From positions 124,001-188,000 of the forward strand of contig UBZT01000010.1 in the NCBI GenBank assembly GCA_900470155.1: a stretch of DNA of 64,000 nucleotides, read 5' to 3'. Positions 1-8,681 of this stretch are shown piece by piece (the stretch's first letter is position 1; each line of letters opens with the position of its first letter). The DNA comes from Hyphomicrobiales bacterium (GTDB lineage Bacteria; Pseudomonadota; Alphaproteobacteria; Rhizobiales; Rhizobiaceae). The notes below the pieces were generated by a model. That model did no database searches. It was not told where the DNA came from and worked only from the letters and a program-made list of their open reading frames with translations. A program made the translations under genes and the position numbers.

Positions 1-377
1 GCAAACGCCCGCTCGATCCCGAATAGGACGAGAATGGCAAAGACGATTGTCGGCTCGAATGCGTCCGTCAGCGTCAGACCCAGCATGGCCGCAGCACAAA
101 GAGAGCTCAGCACCATGCAGGCAGCAACGATCGCCCGGCGATTGTAGCGGTCTGCAACGGAACCCGTGACGAGGATCAGCAGCAGGGCGGGGAGAAACTG
201 CACCAGCCCTATCAGGCCGAGATAGAAGGCGCTGCCGGTCTGGTCGTACATTTGCCAGCCCACCGAAACGCTGAGGATCTGGGTGGCAAAGGCACCCAGA
301 AAACGGGCAAAGAAGAACCGCGCATAGGACTTGTGCCGGAACGCAGCAAAGCGGTCGCCGGCGGAAGAAGGGGTCAT
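1..377 (-). CDS. MFS transporter, N-terminal part (cut by window edge)
   Basis: The first 125 codons of a major facilitator superfamily transporter are present; the rest lies left of base 1. The start is the ATG at 377-375. After a short basic cytoplasmic tail (FRHKSYARFF) come hydrophobic segments. The loop after the second helix carries GSVADRYNRR, the classical MFS motif A (about residues 71-80). This N-terminus resembles EntS/multidrug-type exporters of the DHA family. The substrate cannot be inferred. It is divergent from yggT, with about 128 bases between them. Confidence 0.8.
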   Translation of the reverse strand, partial: MTPSSAGDRFAAFRHKSYARFFFARFLGAFATQILSVSVGWQMYDQTGSAFYLGLIGLVQFLPALLLILVTGSVADRYNRRAIVAACMVLSSLCAAAMLGLTLTDAFEPTIVFAILVLFGIERAF

Positions 378-505
378 GGGACAACTTTCAGAAACAGCGG
401 GACAAACGAGCCCGTTAAACATGATTTCGAATGCGGGCGCCCCATCCACTTGTCCGTTAAGTCGCCAATGTCTACATCTCTGTCAACCAAGAAATGGAGA
501 CTTGA

Positions 506-796
506 ATGCTTGCGCTATTTCAAACCATCGATCTCGTACTCAGCATCTTCACCTGGATTCTGATCGGCAGCGCGATCTTCTCGTGGCTCTACGCCTTCAA
601 TGTCATCAATTCGAGCAACCGCTTCGTCGCGTCGCTCGGGTCGTTCTTCTACAATGTCACCGAGCCGGTCCTGCGCCCGATCCGTCGTTTCATGCCCGAT
701 CTCGGCGGCATCGACATTTCGCCGATCGTGGTGCTGGTGCTGATCTTCTTCGCCCGTTCGCTGCTGTGGAACACGATCTACCCGCTGGTGGCGTGA
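506..796 (+). CDS. YggT family integral membrane protein
   Basis: This 96-residue protein has two hydrophobic blocks (about 8-30 and 68-92) joined by a loop with the signature [20 protein letters not shown], which is typical of the YggT family. The family is found in the cytoplasmic membrane and has been linked to division-site or osmotic functions in other bacteria; its biochemical role is not settled. A GGAG ribosome binding site precedes the ATG. The next gene starts inside this stop codon (GTGA overlap), so the two are translationally coupled. The YggT-DUF167 pairing is common in proteobacteria. Confidence 0.88.
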   Translation: MLALFQTIDLVLSIFTWILIGSAIFSWLYAFNVINSSNRFVASLGSFFYNVTEPVLRPIRRFMPDLGGIDISPIVVLVLIFFARSLLWNTIYPLVA

Positions 797-1107
797 ACAA
801 GCCCTACCGTCTTTGTGCCGACCATCTGCTGCTCGCCATACGGCTGACGCCGAATGGCGGGCGTGACGTACTTGAAGGCGCAGAGACGGCCTCCGACGGA
901 CAGGTTCATCTGAAGGCCAGGGTTACGGCCGTGCCCGAGAAGGGAAAGGCCAACAAGGCCTTGATTGCTCTGATCTCCAAAGCATTGCGCTGCCCGAAGT
1001 CACTGATAGAGGTCGCTTCTGGCGACACCTCCAGACAAAAAATCCTCCGGATCGATGGCGACCCGGAGGATTTGGCGGAGAGGCTTGAAGCCCTTCTGGC
1101 TCGCTAG
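793..1107 (+). CDS. DUF167 (YggU) family protein
   Basis: A 104-residue protein starting at a GTG that overlaps the yggT stop. The DUF167 core is visible: [14 protein letters not shown] near the N-terminus, then the basic central signature [12 protein letters not shown], then the helix of the [14 protein letters not shown] block. The family has a compact alpha/beta fold with a conserved basic face; its function is unknown. An upstream in-frame ATG near 331 was rejected because it would run through yggT. The gene converges on ppa with only three bases between the two stops. Confidence 0.88.
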   Translation: MNKPYRLCADHLLLAIRLTPNGGRDVLEGAETASDGQVHLKARVTAVPEKGKANKALIALISKALRCPKSLIEVASGDTSRQKILRIDGDPEDLAERLEALLAR

Positions 1108-1110
1108 AGC

Positions 1111-1647
1111 TTATTTCTTTTCTTCGTTGGCGCGCTGAATCGATTCGAGGATTAACTGCTTGGCGACATCCACGTCGCGCCAGCCGCCGATCTTGACCCA
1201 CTTGCCCGGCTCGAGATCCTTGTAGTGCTCGAAGAAGTGCTGGATCTGCTTGAGCGTAATTTCCGGCAGGTCGGTATAGTTGGTGATCTTGTCGTAACGG
1301 CGGGTCAGCTTGGGAACCGGAACGGCGAGGATCTTTTCATCCATGCCGCCATCGTCTTCCATCAGCATGACACCGATCGGACGAACATTGATCACGCAGC
1401 CCGGCACCAGCGGGCGTGTGTTGCAGATCAGCACGTCAAGCGGATCGCCGTCGAGGCAGAGCGTATGCGGCACGAAACCGTAGTTACCCGGATAGGTCAT
1501 CGGGGTGTAGAGGAAGCGGTCGACCACCAGCGTGCCGGCTTCCTTGTCCATTTCATACTTGATCGGTTGACCGCCAACCGGAACTTCAACGATGACGTTG
1601 ATGTCGTCAGGCGGATTCTTGCCAATGGCAATTGCATCGATGCGCAT
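1111..1647 (-). CDS. ppa: inorganic pyrophosphatase (family I)
   Basis: A 178-residue soluble pyrophosphatase, the usual length for bacterial family I enzymes. It hydrolyses PPi to two phosphates and so pulls biosynthetic reactions forward in the cytoplasm. The diagnostic metal-binding motif DGDPLDVLI is at residues 66-74, with Asp66, Asp68 and Asp71 as ligands. The substrate-site block [13 protein letters not shown] is at 51-63, and a KxxxRYDKI stretch lies further on. A 218-base gap with no recognisable gene separates it from the GNAT gene upstream. Confidence 0.96.
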   Translation of the reverse strand: MRIDAIAIGKNPPDDINVIVEVPVGGQPIKYEMDKEAGTLVVDRFLYTPMTYPGNYGFVPHTLCLDGDPLDVLICNTRPLVPGCVINVRPIGVMLMEDDGGMDEKILAVPVPKLTRRYDKITNYTDLPEITLKQIQHFFEHYKDLEPGKWVKIGGWRDVDVAKQLILESIQRANEEKK

Positions 1648-1865
1648 TTTGGACCCCGTGGGAGTGTTGAAATCCCGCGTTTCCTAAAGCGAAAGATGGC
1701 GCATTGCAACACGGCTTTGGGCGAAGCTTGGGAATGGTAAAGAGCAGAAGCAATCCCGATCGCGATCACAGGACTGCACGGGTGGGAGGAATAGCACCAA
1801 TAGTAGCGGCTGATACGGTCGCGTCAACGAAAGCTTTCGCCGTGATGCCTAGGAAAAAGTCAGGC

Positions 1866-2372
1866 TCAGCTCCAGACGAAACCCAGCTTCTTCAGATGCA
1901 CGTCGTCGAAATCTTCCATGCCTTCGACAGTATCGATACCCCCGTTTGAGCGGAAGAAGCCGGCAGCGATGTCGCTATCTTCCAGGCACCAGACGACCAT
2001 GCCGTCGCAGCCAAGCGATTTCAGCAGCCGGCGCGCCTCGTTGAACAGCGCATAGCCAAGTCCAATACCCTGATATTCCGGGCGCAGGTAGATTTCATAG
2101 ATCTCGCCCTCATGCGGCAGGGCACGGGCGCGATTGAGGCCAAGGGAGGCATAACCGGCTACAACGCCAGCCACCTCGACCACCAGGATCGTGGCGGGTC
2201 CGCGTGTCGCCTTGCGCCACCAGGCTTCGCCGCGGCGCTCGATCATCCGGGTGAGCGCACGATGCGGAATGATGCCGGAATAGGCGTGCAGCCACGCGCT
2301 GCGATGGGCTTCCGCAATCGCCGCACCGTCGCGGGGATCGGCAAGGCGCATATCAATCGACAACGTCTTCAT
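1866..2372 (-). CDS. GNAT family N-acetyltransferase
   Basis: A 168-residue protein of the GCN5-related acetyltransferase fold. The acetyl-CoA loop is IYLRPEYQGIGLGYALFNEARR (Q/RxxGxG/A type), followed by VVWCLEDSDIAAGFFRSNGG, the usual beta5-alpha4 segment. The start at 2372 (MKTLSIDMRLADP) was chosen because a purine-rich GAGGACGAG lies upstream and the family begins about here; an ATG at 2453 would add 27 residues of low-quality sequence. The acceptor substrate is unknown. Confidence 0.85.
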   Translation of the reverse strand: MKTLSIDMRLADPRDGAAIAEAHRSAWLHAYSGIIPHRALTRMIERRGEAWWRKATRGPATILVVEVAGVVAGYASLGLNRARALPHEGEIYEIYLRPEYQGIGLGYALFNEARRLLKSLGCDGMVVWCLEDSDIAAGFFRSNGGIDTVEGMEDFDDVHLKKLGFVWS

Positions 2373-2508
2373 AACGTCACTCTCGTCCTCGCTGAAACCG
2401 CTCGACGGCTCATCCGTCAGTCGATTTCCGATCCCATCATCTGGACCACACACGAAAATTTAACGCTTTTTTAACCCAACCCGCAAGCACCTATGCCCCC
2501 CATGCACA

Positions 2509-2538
2509 AACAAAAACCCCGGCATTTCTGCCGGGGTT
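2509..2538 (-). terminator. intrinsic terminator of typA
   Basis: A perfect 10-bp stem (AACCCCGGCA at 2515-2524 and its complement at 2529-2538) closes a 4-base loop. On the minus strand it is followed by a T-rich tail. It lies 28 bases beyond the typA stop. Confidence 0.85.
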
Positions 2539-2565
2539 CGAAACGATCAAGATTGATTTGGACGA

Positions 2566-4383
2566 TCAGGCGATCTTTGCCTTGCCGAAACGCTTGCGGT
2601 CGTTGGCATCCAGATAGGTCTTGCGCAGACGAATGTTTTTCGGTGTCACTTCCATCAACTCGTCATCCTGGATCCAGGACAGGGCGCGATCGAGCGTCAT
2701 GCGGATCGGCGGAGTGAGGCGAACGGCTTCGTCCTTGCCGGCCGAACGGATGTTGGTGAGCTGCTTGCCCTTCAACACGTTGACCTCGAGGTCGTTGTCG
2801 CGCGAGTGGATGCCGATGATCATGCCGGCATAAACCTTTTCGCCCGGCTCGATGATCATCGGACCACGATCTTCCAGGTTGAACATGGCGTAGGCCACAG
2901 CTTCGCCAGACTGGTTCGAAAGGAGAACGCCGTTCGTACGACCGCCGATCTCGCCCTTGTACGCCTGATAATCATGGAACAGACGGTTCATGATCGCGGT
3001 GCCGCGGGTGTCGGTCAGAAGCTCCGACTGATAGCCGATCAGGCCGCGGGTCGGCGCGAAGAACTTCAGGCGCACACGACTACCACCGGACGGGCGGAGC
3101 TCGGCCAGCTCGGCTTTGCGCTCGGACATCTTCTGAACAACGATGCCGGAATGTTCTTCATCAACGTCGATGACGACTTCTTCGATCGGCTCCATCACAT
3201 TGCCGTCTTCATCCTTGTGCATGACGACGCGCGGACGCGACACGGCAAGCTCGAAGCCTTCGCGACGCATGGTTTCGATCAGGACGGCGAGCTGCAATTC
3301 GCCACGGCCGGACACGAAGAACGAATCCTTGCCGTCCGATTCTTCAATCTTCAGCGCAACATTGCCTTCGGCTTCCTTGAACAGGCGGTCGCGGATGACA
3401 CGGCTCGTGACCTTGTCGCCTTCCGTACCGGCCAGCGGGCTGTCATTGACGAGGAAGGACATGGTAACGGTCGGCGGATCGATCGGCTGGGCGGTCATTG
3501 CTTCGGTGACCGACGGATCACAGAACGTGTCGGCAACCGTGCCCTTGGACAGACCTGCGATAGCAACGATGTCGCCGGCATGGGCTTCTTCGATCGGCTG
3601 ACGCTCGATGCCGCGGAACGCCAGGATCTTCGAGATACGACCGGTTTCAACCGTCTTGCCGTCCTGGCTCAGAACCTTGACCGACTGGTTCGGCTTGATC
3701 GAGCCGGAAGCGATACGGCCGGTGATGATGCGGCCAAGGAAGGGGTTGGCTTCCAGCAGTGTGCCGATCATGCGGAACGGGCCTTCGCCGACATTCGGCT
3801 CGGGAACGTGTTCGAGAACCAGGTCGAGCAGGGGCGCAAGGCCCTGGTCCTTCGGTCCTTCCGGGTTGACGTTCATCCAGCCATCGCGACCCGAACCGTA
3901 GAGGATCGGGAAGTCGAGCTGTTCGTCGGTCGCGTCGAGATTGGCAAACAGGTCGAAGACTTCGTTGATGACTTCTTCGTGGCGGCCGTCCGGGCGGTCG
4001 ATCTTGTTGATCGCAACGATCGGGCGCAGGCCGACCTTCAGAGCCTTTGAAACGACGAACTTGGTCTGCGGCATTGGGCCTTCAGACGAGTCGACGAGAA
4101 CAATCGCACCATCCACCATCGACAGGATACGCTCGACTTCGCCGCCGAAGTCGGCGTGGCCGGGGGTGTCGACGATGTTGATGCGCGTGCCCTTCCACTC
4201 GATCGAGGTCGCCTTGGCGAGGATGGTGATGCCACGCTCTTTTTCGAGGTCGTTCGAGTCCATCATGCGCTCAACCGTGCGCTGGTTTTCGCGGAACGAA
4301 CCGGACTGCTTCAGGAGCTCGTCGACGAGCGTTGTTTTTCCATGGTCGACGTGCGCGATAATCGCGATGTTGCGCATTTTCAT
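2566..4383 (-). CDS. typA: translational GTPase TypA/BipA
   Basis: A 605-residue ribosome-associated GTPase, full length for TypA. It belongs with the EF-G/LepA group and acts in stress- and cold-related ribosome assembly or translation. The GTPase motifs are in order: G1 AHVDHGKT (10-17), the ERGITI switch I segment, DTPGHADF (G3) and NKIDRPD (G4). The C-terminal half carries the TypA domains, with RGELQLAVLIETMRREGFEL and GRTNGVLLSNQSGEAV. An alternative start is the ATG two codons downstream (4377). A terminator hairpin follows the stop. Confidence 0.97.
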   Translation of the reverse strand: MKMRNIAIIAHVDHGKTTLVDELLKQSGSFRENQRTVERMMDSNDLEKERGITILAKATSIEWKGTRINIVDTPGHADFGGEVERILSMVDGAIVLVDSSEGPMPQTKFVVSKALKVGLRPIVAINKIDRPDGRHEEVINEVFDLFANLDATDEQLDFPILYGSGRDGWMNVNPEGPKDQGLAPLLDLVLEHVPEPNVGEGPFRMIGTLLEANPFLGRIITGRIASGSIKPNQSVKVLSQDGKTVETGRISKILAFRGIERQPIEEAHAGDIVAIAGLSKGTVADTFCDPSVTEAMTAQPIDPPTVTMSFLVNDSPLAGTEGDKVTSRVIRDRLFKEAEGNVALKIEESDGKDSFFVSGRGELQLAVLIETMRREGFELAVSRPRVVMHKDEDGNVMEPIEEVVIDVDEEHSGIVVQKMSERKAELAELRPSGGSRVRLKFFAPTRGLIGYQSELLTDTRGTAIMNRLFHDYQAYKGEIGGRTNGVLLSNQSGEAVAYAMFNLEDRGPMIIEPGEKVYAGMIIGIHSRDNDLEVNVLKGKQLTNIRSAGKDEAVRLTPPIRMTLDRALSWIQDDELMEVTPKNIRLRKTYLDANDRKRFGKAKIA

Positions 4384-4554
4384 GATAAGGATCTCTGATG
4401 GCTTTGGAGCAAGTGCCGGAGTAGTGCCGGTGGCGCGCCTGTTACTTTGGGGCGCTCATAACCTTTTTTTTGCAATTGCGAAAGAGGGGAAACCGCCGGC
4501 ACCGAATCAATGGTTACCGGCGGCGCAGAAAATCGGCCTTTTCTTGCAGGCAGA

Positions 4555-6618
4555 CTAAGCCGCAAGCCCCTTTTTCTTTAGCATCGCCTCGGGCGTCGGC
4601 ATCCGTCCGCGAAAGGCCATGTAAGCCTCTTCCGGATCGACGGAGCCACCCACCGAGTAGATGTTTTCCTTGAGCTTTCGGGCCGTTTCCGGATCGAACG
4701 CATTGCCGGTTTCCTCAAATGCCGAAAACGCGTCCGCGTCCAGAACTTCCGACCACATGTAGGAATAGTAGCCGGCCGAATAGCCGTCGCCGGAAAAAAC
4801 ATGCTGGAAATGCGGTGTGGCGTGACGCATCACCATGGACGCCGGCATGCCGATTTTCGCAAGCACCGCCGTCTGCACGGCGATCGGATCCTCGACGGCA
4901 CCTTGCGTATGGAACGCCATGTCGACCAGCGCCGAAGACGTGAATTCCACCGTATTGAAGCCGGAGTTGAATGTGCGGGCCGCCAGAACCTTGTCAAGCA
5001 GGGCTTGCGGCATCGGTTCGCCGGTTTCCACATGCACGGCATAGGTCTTCAGCACGTCCGGCACGGTCAGCCAGTGTTCGTAGAGTTGCGACGGCAATTC
5101 GACGAAATCACGCGAAACGCTGGTGCCCGATACCGACGGATAGGTCACGTTCGACAGCATGCCATGGGCAGCATGGCCGAATTCGTGAAACAGCGTGCGC
5201 GCATCATCGAGCGACAGCAGCGCCGGCCGCCCCGGCTCCGGCTTGGCAAAATTGCAGACATTGTAGATGATCGGGATCTCACCGACATGCCCGTTCTTCA
5301 AGGTCAGCCGGTGTTGCGACTGGAACGAGCTCATCCATGCACCCGAACGCTTCGAGGGGCGGGCGAAGTAATCTCCGAGGAACAGCGCAACCAGCCGATC
5401 GGAACTGTCGCGGATCTCGAAGACACGGACGTCGGGATGATATCCGACAACATCCGGCATCGGCACGGCCTTGATGCCAAAGATGCGACCGGCGACATCG
5501 AAGCAAGCCTCGATGATCTTTTCAAGTTGCAGATAGGGCTTCAACTCGGCTTCGGAGAAATCGAATTTGCGAGCGCGCAGCTTTTCCGCATAATGGCGCC
5601 AGTCCCAAGGCGCCACCGCATGGTTACGACCTTCCTCGGCGATCAGCGCGGCCAGTTCCCGTTCCTCGCCCTCAGCTTGCTTGACGGCCTTCTCCCACAC
5701 CTTCATCAACAGCCCATTCACCGCGTCCGGCGTTTTGGCCATGGTATTGTCGAGCTTGAGGCTGGCATAATCCTTGTATCCCAGAAGCGCGGCCTTTTCG
5801 GCACGAAGTGCCAGTGTTTCCTTGACGATGTCGCGATTGTCGGTGGCGCCGCCATTGATGCCGCGCGCCGTCCAGGCCTTGAACGCTGCCTCGCGCAAAT
5901 CGCGGCGCTCGGAGAAAGTCAGAAACGGTTCGATGATCGATCGCGACAGTGTCACCACATAGGCGTGTCCGCCCACATGGGCAGCCGCAGCCGAGGCCAT
6001 GGCATCGCGCAGAAAACCCGGAATGCCTGCAAGGTCACCCTCTCCGGCCAGCGGCAGGGTCCATGAACTCTCATCCGCAAGCACGTTCTGGCCGAATTGC
6101 GCCCCCAGGCTTGCCAGTCGCTCATTGATCGCAGCCAGGCGCTCCTGCTCCATCTTGGGGAGCTTTGCACCCGATTTGACAAACCCCTTCCAGTGCCGCT
6201 CCAAGACACGCGCTTCCTCGAGCGTCAGCCCCAGGGTATCGCGCTGGTTCCACAGCGTATCGATCCGCTGAAACAGAGTCGCATTCATGCCGATCCTTGA
6301 ATAGTGACGCGACATCTTCGGCGCTATCTCACGCTCCAGCGCCTGGATGGCCGGATTGGTATGCGCCCCTGCCCGGTTCCAAAACAGTGCCGACACCCGG
6401 GACAGAGTGTCGCCCGCCAGTTCAAGCTCGACGATCGTGTTGATAAAACTCGGCGCCGCCGGATTGCCCGCAACCGCTTCGATCTCAGCGTCATGTTCCG
6501 CCAGCGCCACGTCGAAGGCCGGTGCGAAATCGCCATCGGCAACCTCCTCGAATTTCGGGAGGCCATGCGGCCCCGTCCATTCGACAACAGCAGGATTATA
6601 GGCGGGGGAACCAGTCAT
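4555..6618 (-). CDS. M3 family oligopeptidase (oligopeptidase A / Dcp type)
   Basis: A 687-residue zinc metallopeptidase of family M3. The zinc signature is LFHEFGHAAHGML near residue 475: both His residues of HExxH bind zinc and the Glu is catalytic. The second zinc-ligand region follows, and the C-terminal motif YYSYMWSEVLDADAF is also typical. Such enzymes degrade short cytoplasmic peptides. The start at 6618 has AGGAGACGCTG just upstream; the open frame runs another 38 codons without a better start. OpdA and Dcp cannot be told apart from the sequence alone. Confidence 0.93.
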   Translation of the reverse strand: MTGSPAYNPAVVEWTGPHGLPKFEEVADGDFAPAFDVALAEHDAEIEAVAGNPAAPSFINTIVELELAGDTLSRVSALFWNRAGAHTNPAIQALEREIAPKMSRHYSRIGMNATLFQRIDTLWNQRDTLGLTLEEARVLERHWKGFVKSGAKLPKMEQERLAAINERLASLGAQFGQNVLADESSWTLPLAGEGDLAGIPGFLRDAMASAAAAHVGGHAYVVTLSRSIIEPFLTFSERRDLREAAFKAWTARGINGGATDNRDIVKETLALRAEKAALLGYKDYASLKLDNTMAKTPDAVNGLLMKVWEKAVKQAEGEERELAALIAEEGRNHAVAPWDWRHYAEKLRARKFDFSEAELKPYLQLEKIIEACFDVAGRIFGIKAVPMPDVVGYHPDVRVFEIRDSSDRLVALFLGDYFARPSKRSGAWMSSFQSQHRLTLKNGHVGEIPIIYNVCNFAKPEPGRPALLSLDDARTLFHEFGHAAHGMLSNVTYPSVSGTSVSRDFVELPSQLYEHWLTVPDVLKTYAVHVETGEPMPQALLDKVLAARTFNSGFNTVEFTSSALVDMAFHTQGAVEDPIAVQTAVLAKIGMPASMVMRHATPHFQHVFSGDGYSAGYYSYMWSEVLDADAFSAFEETGNAFDPETARKLKENIYSVGGSVDPEEAYMAFRGRMPTPEAMLKKKGLAA

Positions 6619-6750
6619 CAGCGTCTCCTTCGTTGCGCTTCCGAACCGCGAAGCGCCTTCATCCGATATGCTATCGCGACGAACCGATGACAAGCACGCA
6701 AAAAGCAGTGAACAAAAATGAATATGCCCCACAACTTTGTTCCATCAACA

Positions 6751-6779
6751 TTGACGAAAATTAGAACAGGGAGATAGAT
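6751..6779 (+). promoter_or_regulatory. candidate sigma-70 promoter for the gene at 6811
   Basis: TTGACG (6751-6756) and ATAGAT (6774-6779) are separated by 17 bases and lie about 30 bases before the start codon. The match was made by eye. Confidence 0.4.
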
Positions 6780-6810
6780 CGAACTATCCTATGAAAGGAT
6801 GGTGTGTGCC

Positions 6811-7239
6811 ATGGAAGTGTTTCCGATACGGCCGATTGGCGGCCCTTCACTGAAGATCAAGGAAAGCAACCTCCAGCAAGAGGTCAAGCTGAGCGAGCTG
6901 TCGGTGAAGCCTCTCGTCTCGCGAGAACGCGAGACATTCGAGGAAGCACTTTCTGTTTTTGCCAGCATGACCCCGCGGCGGCTGCGGGAGATTGCCACCG
7001 AGAGCTTTGACCGCGCCGAAATCGACGAGGATACCTATCGAGAACTGTCCACCGAGCTGCCACTGCAAGCCGTGGATCGCCATGGCAACGTTGCCGACCT
7101 TTCCAATCTCACCGACAATACTGAATTCGACTATGCCGAATACTATCGTACCCAACATGCATTGGCAGAAATGATCGGCAATCTCGACAACGCCGACTCT
7201 TATGCAAAAATCCTCGATTTCTTCGGCCGCACAAGCTAA
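6811..7239 (+). CDS. conserved-looking small protein of unknown function
   Basis: I do not recognise the family. The product is 142 residues, acidic and soluble, with no signal peptide or membrane segment. An extended N-terminus (IRPIGGPSLKIKESN) is followed by helices rich in Glu and Arg (LSVKPLVSRERETFEEAL, PRRLREIATESFDRAEIDEDTY), then DNTEFDYAEYYRTQHALAEM near the C-terminus. Codon use matches the neighbours. The ATG at 6811 is preferred over one at 6799 because AAAGGA lies 11 bases before it, too close to the upstream ATG. It looks like a single-gene transcript. Confidence 0.7.
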   Translation: MEVFPIRPIGGPSLKIKESNLQQEVKLSELSVKPLVSRERETFEEALSVFASMTPRRLREIATESFDRAEIDEDTYRELSTELPLQAVDRHGNVADLSNLTDNTEFDYAEYYRTQHALAEMIGNLDNADSYAKILDFFGRTS

Positions 7240-7307
7240 TCGGATCCAGGCGCGCTAAAAACACAAAATATTCTCGCCTTCGTGAGATTCGCGAATTATG
7301 GCTGGCT

Positions 7308-7356
7308 CGGACCATGTCCGGCCCCAGCAAAGTCTGGTTTACCGGACATGGTCCGG
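7308..7356. promoter_or_regulatory. paired palindromic operator-like sites upstream of the Bcr/CflA gene
   Basis: Two near-identical dyads lie 35 bp apart centre to centre. The left one is CGGAC-CAT-GTCCG (7308-7320). The right one is CCGGAC-ATG-GTCCGG (7342-7356). As each is a palindrome, together they also form a larger inverted repeat that could fold as a terminator-like hairpin. They lie 50-98 bases before the MFS start, a typical operator position. The regulator is not known. Confidence 0.55.
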
Positions 7357-7405
7357 CCAGCGACACCCGCGGCGCCGAATTCCATCACTTGCGAAAGCAG
7401 ATCAC

Positions 7406-8608
7406 ATGACACAGGCTCGCATGAGCGAGAGGCGAACCTCGCTGATCGGCGCGCTGCTGACGGCGATCGGGCCGATCTCCATGGCGATCTACACGCCGGC
7501 CATGCCGCAACTGGTCGCGGCCTTCGATACGACCAGTTCGGCGATCAAGCTCAGCCTGTCACTCTATTTCGCAGGCTTCGCCGTGGCGCAACTGGCCGCG
7601 GGCCCCGTCTCGGATGCCTTTGGCCGCCGCAAGGCAACGCTCGCCTTCCTGCTGATCTACCTCGCTGGCAGCATCGTCGCGGCACTTGCCTCGACAGTGG
7701 ACCTGTTGCTGGCCGGCCGCCTGATCCAGGGCATCGGCGCATCGGTCGGCGTCACCGTCTCTCGTGCCATCGTCCGCGACCAGTTCACTGGCAGCGAGGC
7801 GGCCCGCATCCTCAACATGATCGGCATCATGCTGGCCGTCGGGCCGGCAGCCGGCCCGACGCTGGGCGGTATCGCGCTATCCCTGGCCGGTTGGCAGGCG
7901 GTCTTCTACCTGATGGTTGGCTTCGGTCTCCTGAGTGTAGCCGTTGTCATCCTGAGCATGAGCGAAACCACCGTCCCGGATCGCGCCAGGATAAGGCCAC
8001 GCCGCATCCTGAGCGCCTATCGCACATTGATCGCGGACCCACGCGTGCTTTTCCCGTCGCTGGTCCTCGGCGGCTGCGTCGGCGCCCTTTACGCACAATC
8101 GACTATGCTGCCCTTCATATTGATCGATCGTGTCGGATTGTCCCCGGCTCAGTTTGGCGTCGGCATGTTGATGCAGTCCGGTTTCTTCTTCGCCGGTTCG
8201 GTGGCTTTGCGTTTGCTCGCCCCACGGCTCGGCGAAACCCGCGCCTTGCGGCTCGGCCTGGCAATGGCAGCCCTTGGCGGGATCTTCATCGCCCTGTCGG
8301 TGCAGATGCTGGAGCCGAGCTTCCTCTCGATCATGGGACCGGTGGCACTCTGCTCCTTCGGCATCGCCTTTATCATCCCTTACATCACCACGGCCGGCCT
8401 GCAGCCGCATCCCGAGATTGCCGGCTCGGCAGCTGCGCTGATCGGCTTCGTCCAGATGGCATCGGGTTTTGCCGGTGGGGTCGCCGCCTCGCTGCTGACC
8501 GATCCGCTGACCGCCTTCGGAACAATCATTCCAGTCATGGAGATCGGCGCACTGCTGGCCTACCTCGCCTACCTCACCTTCCTGCGCGCCAGCAAAACGC
8601 AGGCATGA
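7406..8608 (+). CDS. Bcr/CflA family multidrug efflux MFS transporter
   Basis: A 400-residue inner-membrane transporter with twelve predicted helices. MFS motif A reads GPVSDAFGRRKA between helices 2 and 3. The motif C-like sequence GPAAGPTLGGIAL in helix 5 marks a drug/H+ antiporter, and YTPAMPQLVAAF in helix 1 is characteristic of Bcr/CflA proteins. The start at 7406 (MTQARMSERR) was chosen because the preceding open frame runs through the palindromic region and is not conserved-looking. Family members export drugs such as bicyclomycin or chloramphenicol; the substrate here is unknown. Confidence 0.88.
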   Translation: MTQARMSERRTSLIGALLTAIGPISMAIYTPAMPQLVAAFDTTSSAIKLSLSLYFAGFAVAQLAAGPVSDAFGRRKATLAFLLIYLAGSIVAALASTVDLLLAGRLIQGIGASVGVTVSRAIVRDQFTGSEAARILNMIGIMLAVGPAAGPTLGGIALSLAGWQAVFYLMVGFGLLSVAVVILSMSETTVPDRARIRPRRILSAYRTLIADPRVLFPSLVLGGCVGALYAQSTMLPFILIDRVGLSPAQFGVGMLMQSGFFFAGSVALRLLAPRLGETRALRLGLAMAALGGIFIALSVQMLEPSFLSIMGPVALCSFGIAFIIPYITTAGLQPHPEIAGSAAALIGFVQMASGFAGGVAASLLTDPLTAFGTIIPVMEIGALLAYLAYLTFLRASKTQA

Positions 8609-8612
8609 AAAT

Positions 8613-8636
8613 ACCCGCCGTCCGGGGACGGCGGGT
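8613..8636. terminator. shared terminator hairpin between the MFS gene and argG
   Basis: A perfect 11-bp GC-rich stem (ACCCGCCGTCC at 8613-8623, complement at 8626-8636) starts five bases after the MFS stop. The minus-strand side is followed by a short T-rich run, so it best serves argG and may work in both directions. Confidence 0.65.
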
Positions 8637-8681
8637 TCTGGCAAATCAAGCGTCTTCAGGCCGGCTAAAAGCCAACCATGG

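Noticed and set aside
4480-4530. Imperfect GC hairpin downstream of the M3 peptidase gene.
   Set aside because: The stem is interrupted and no T-run follows, so I do not list it as a terminator.
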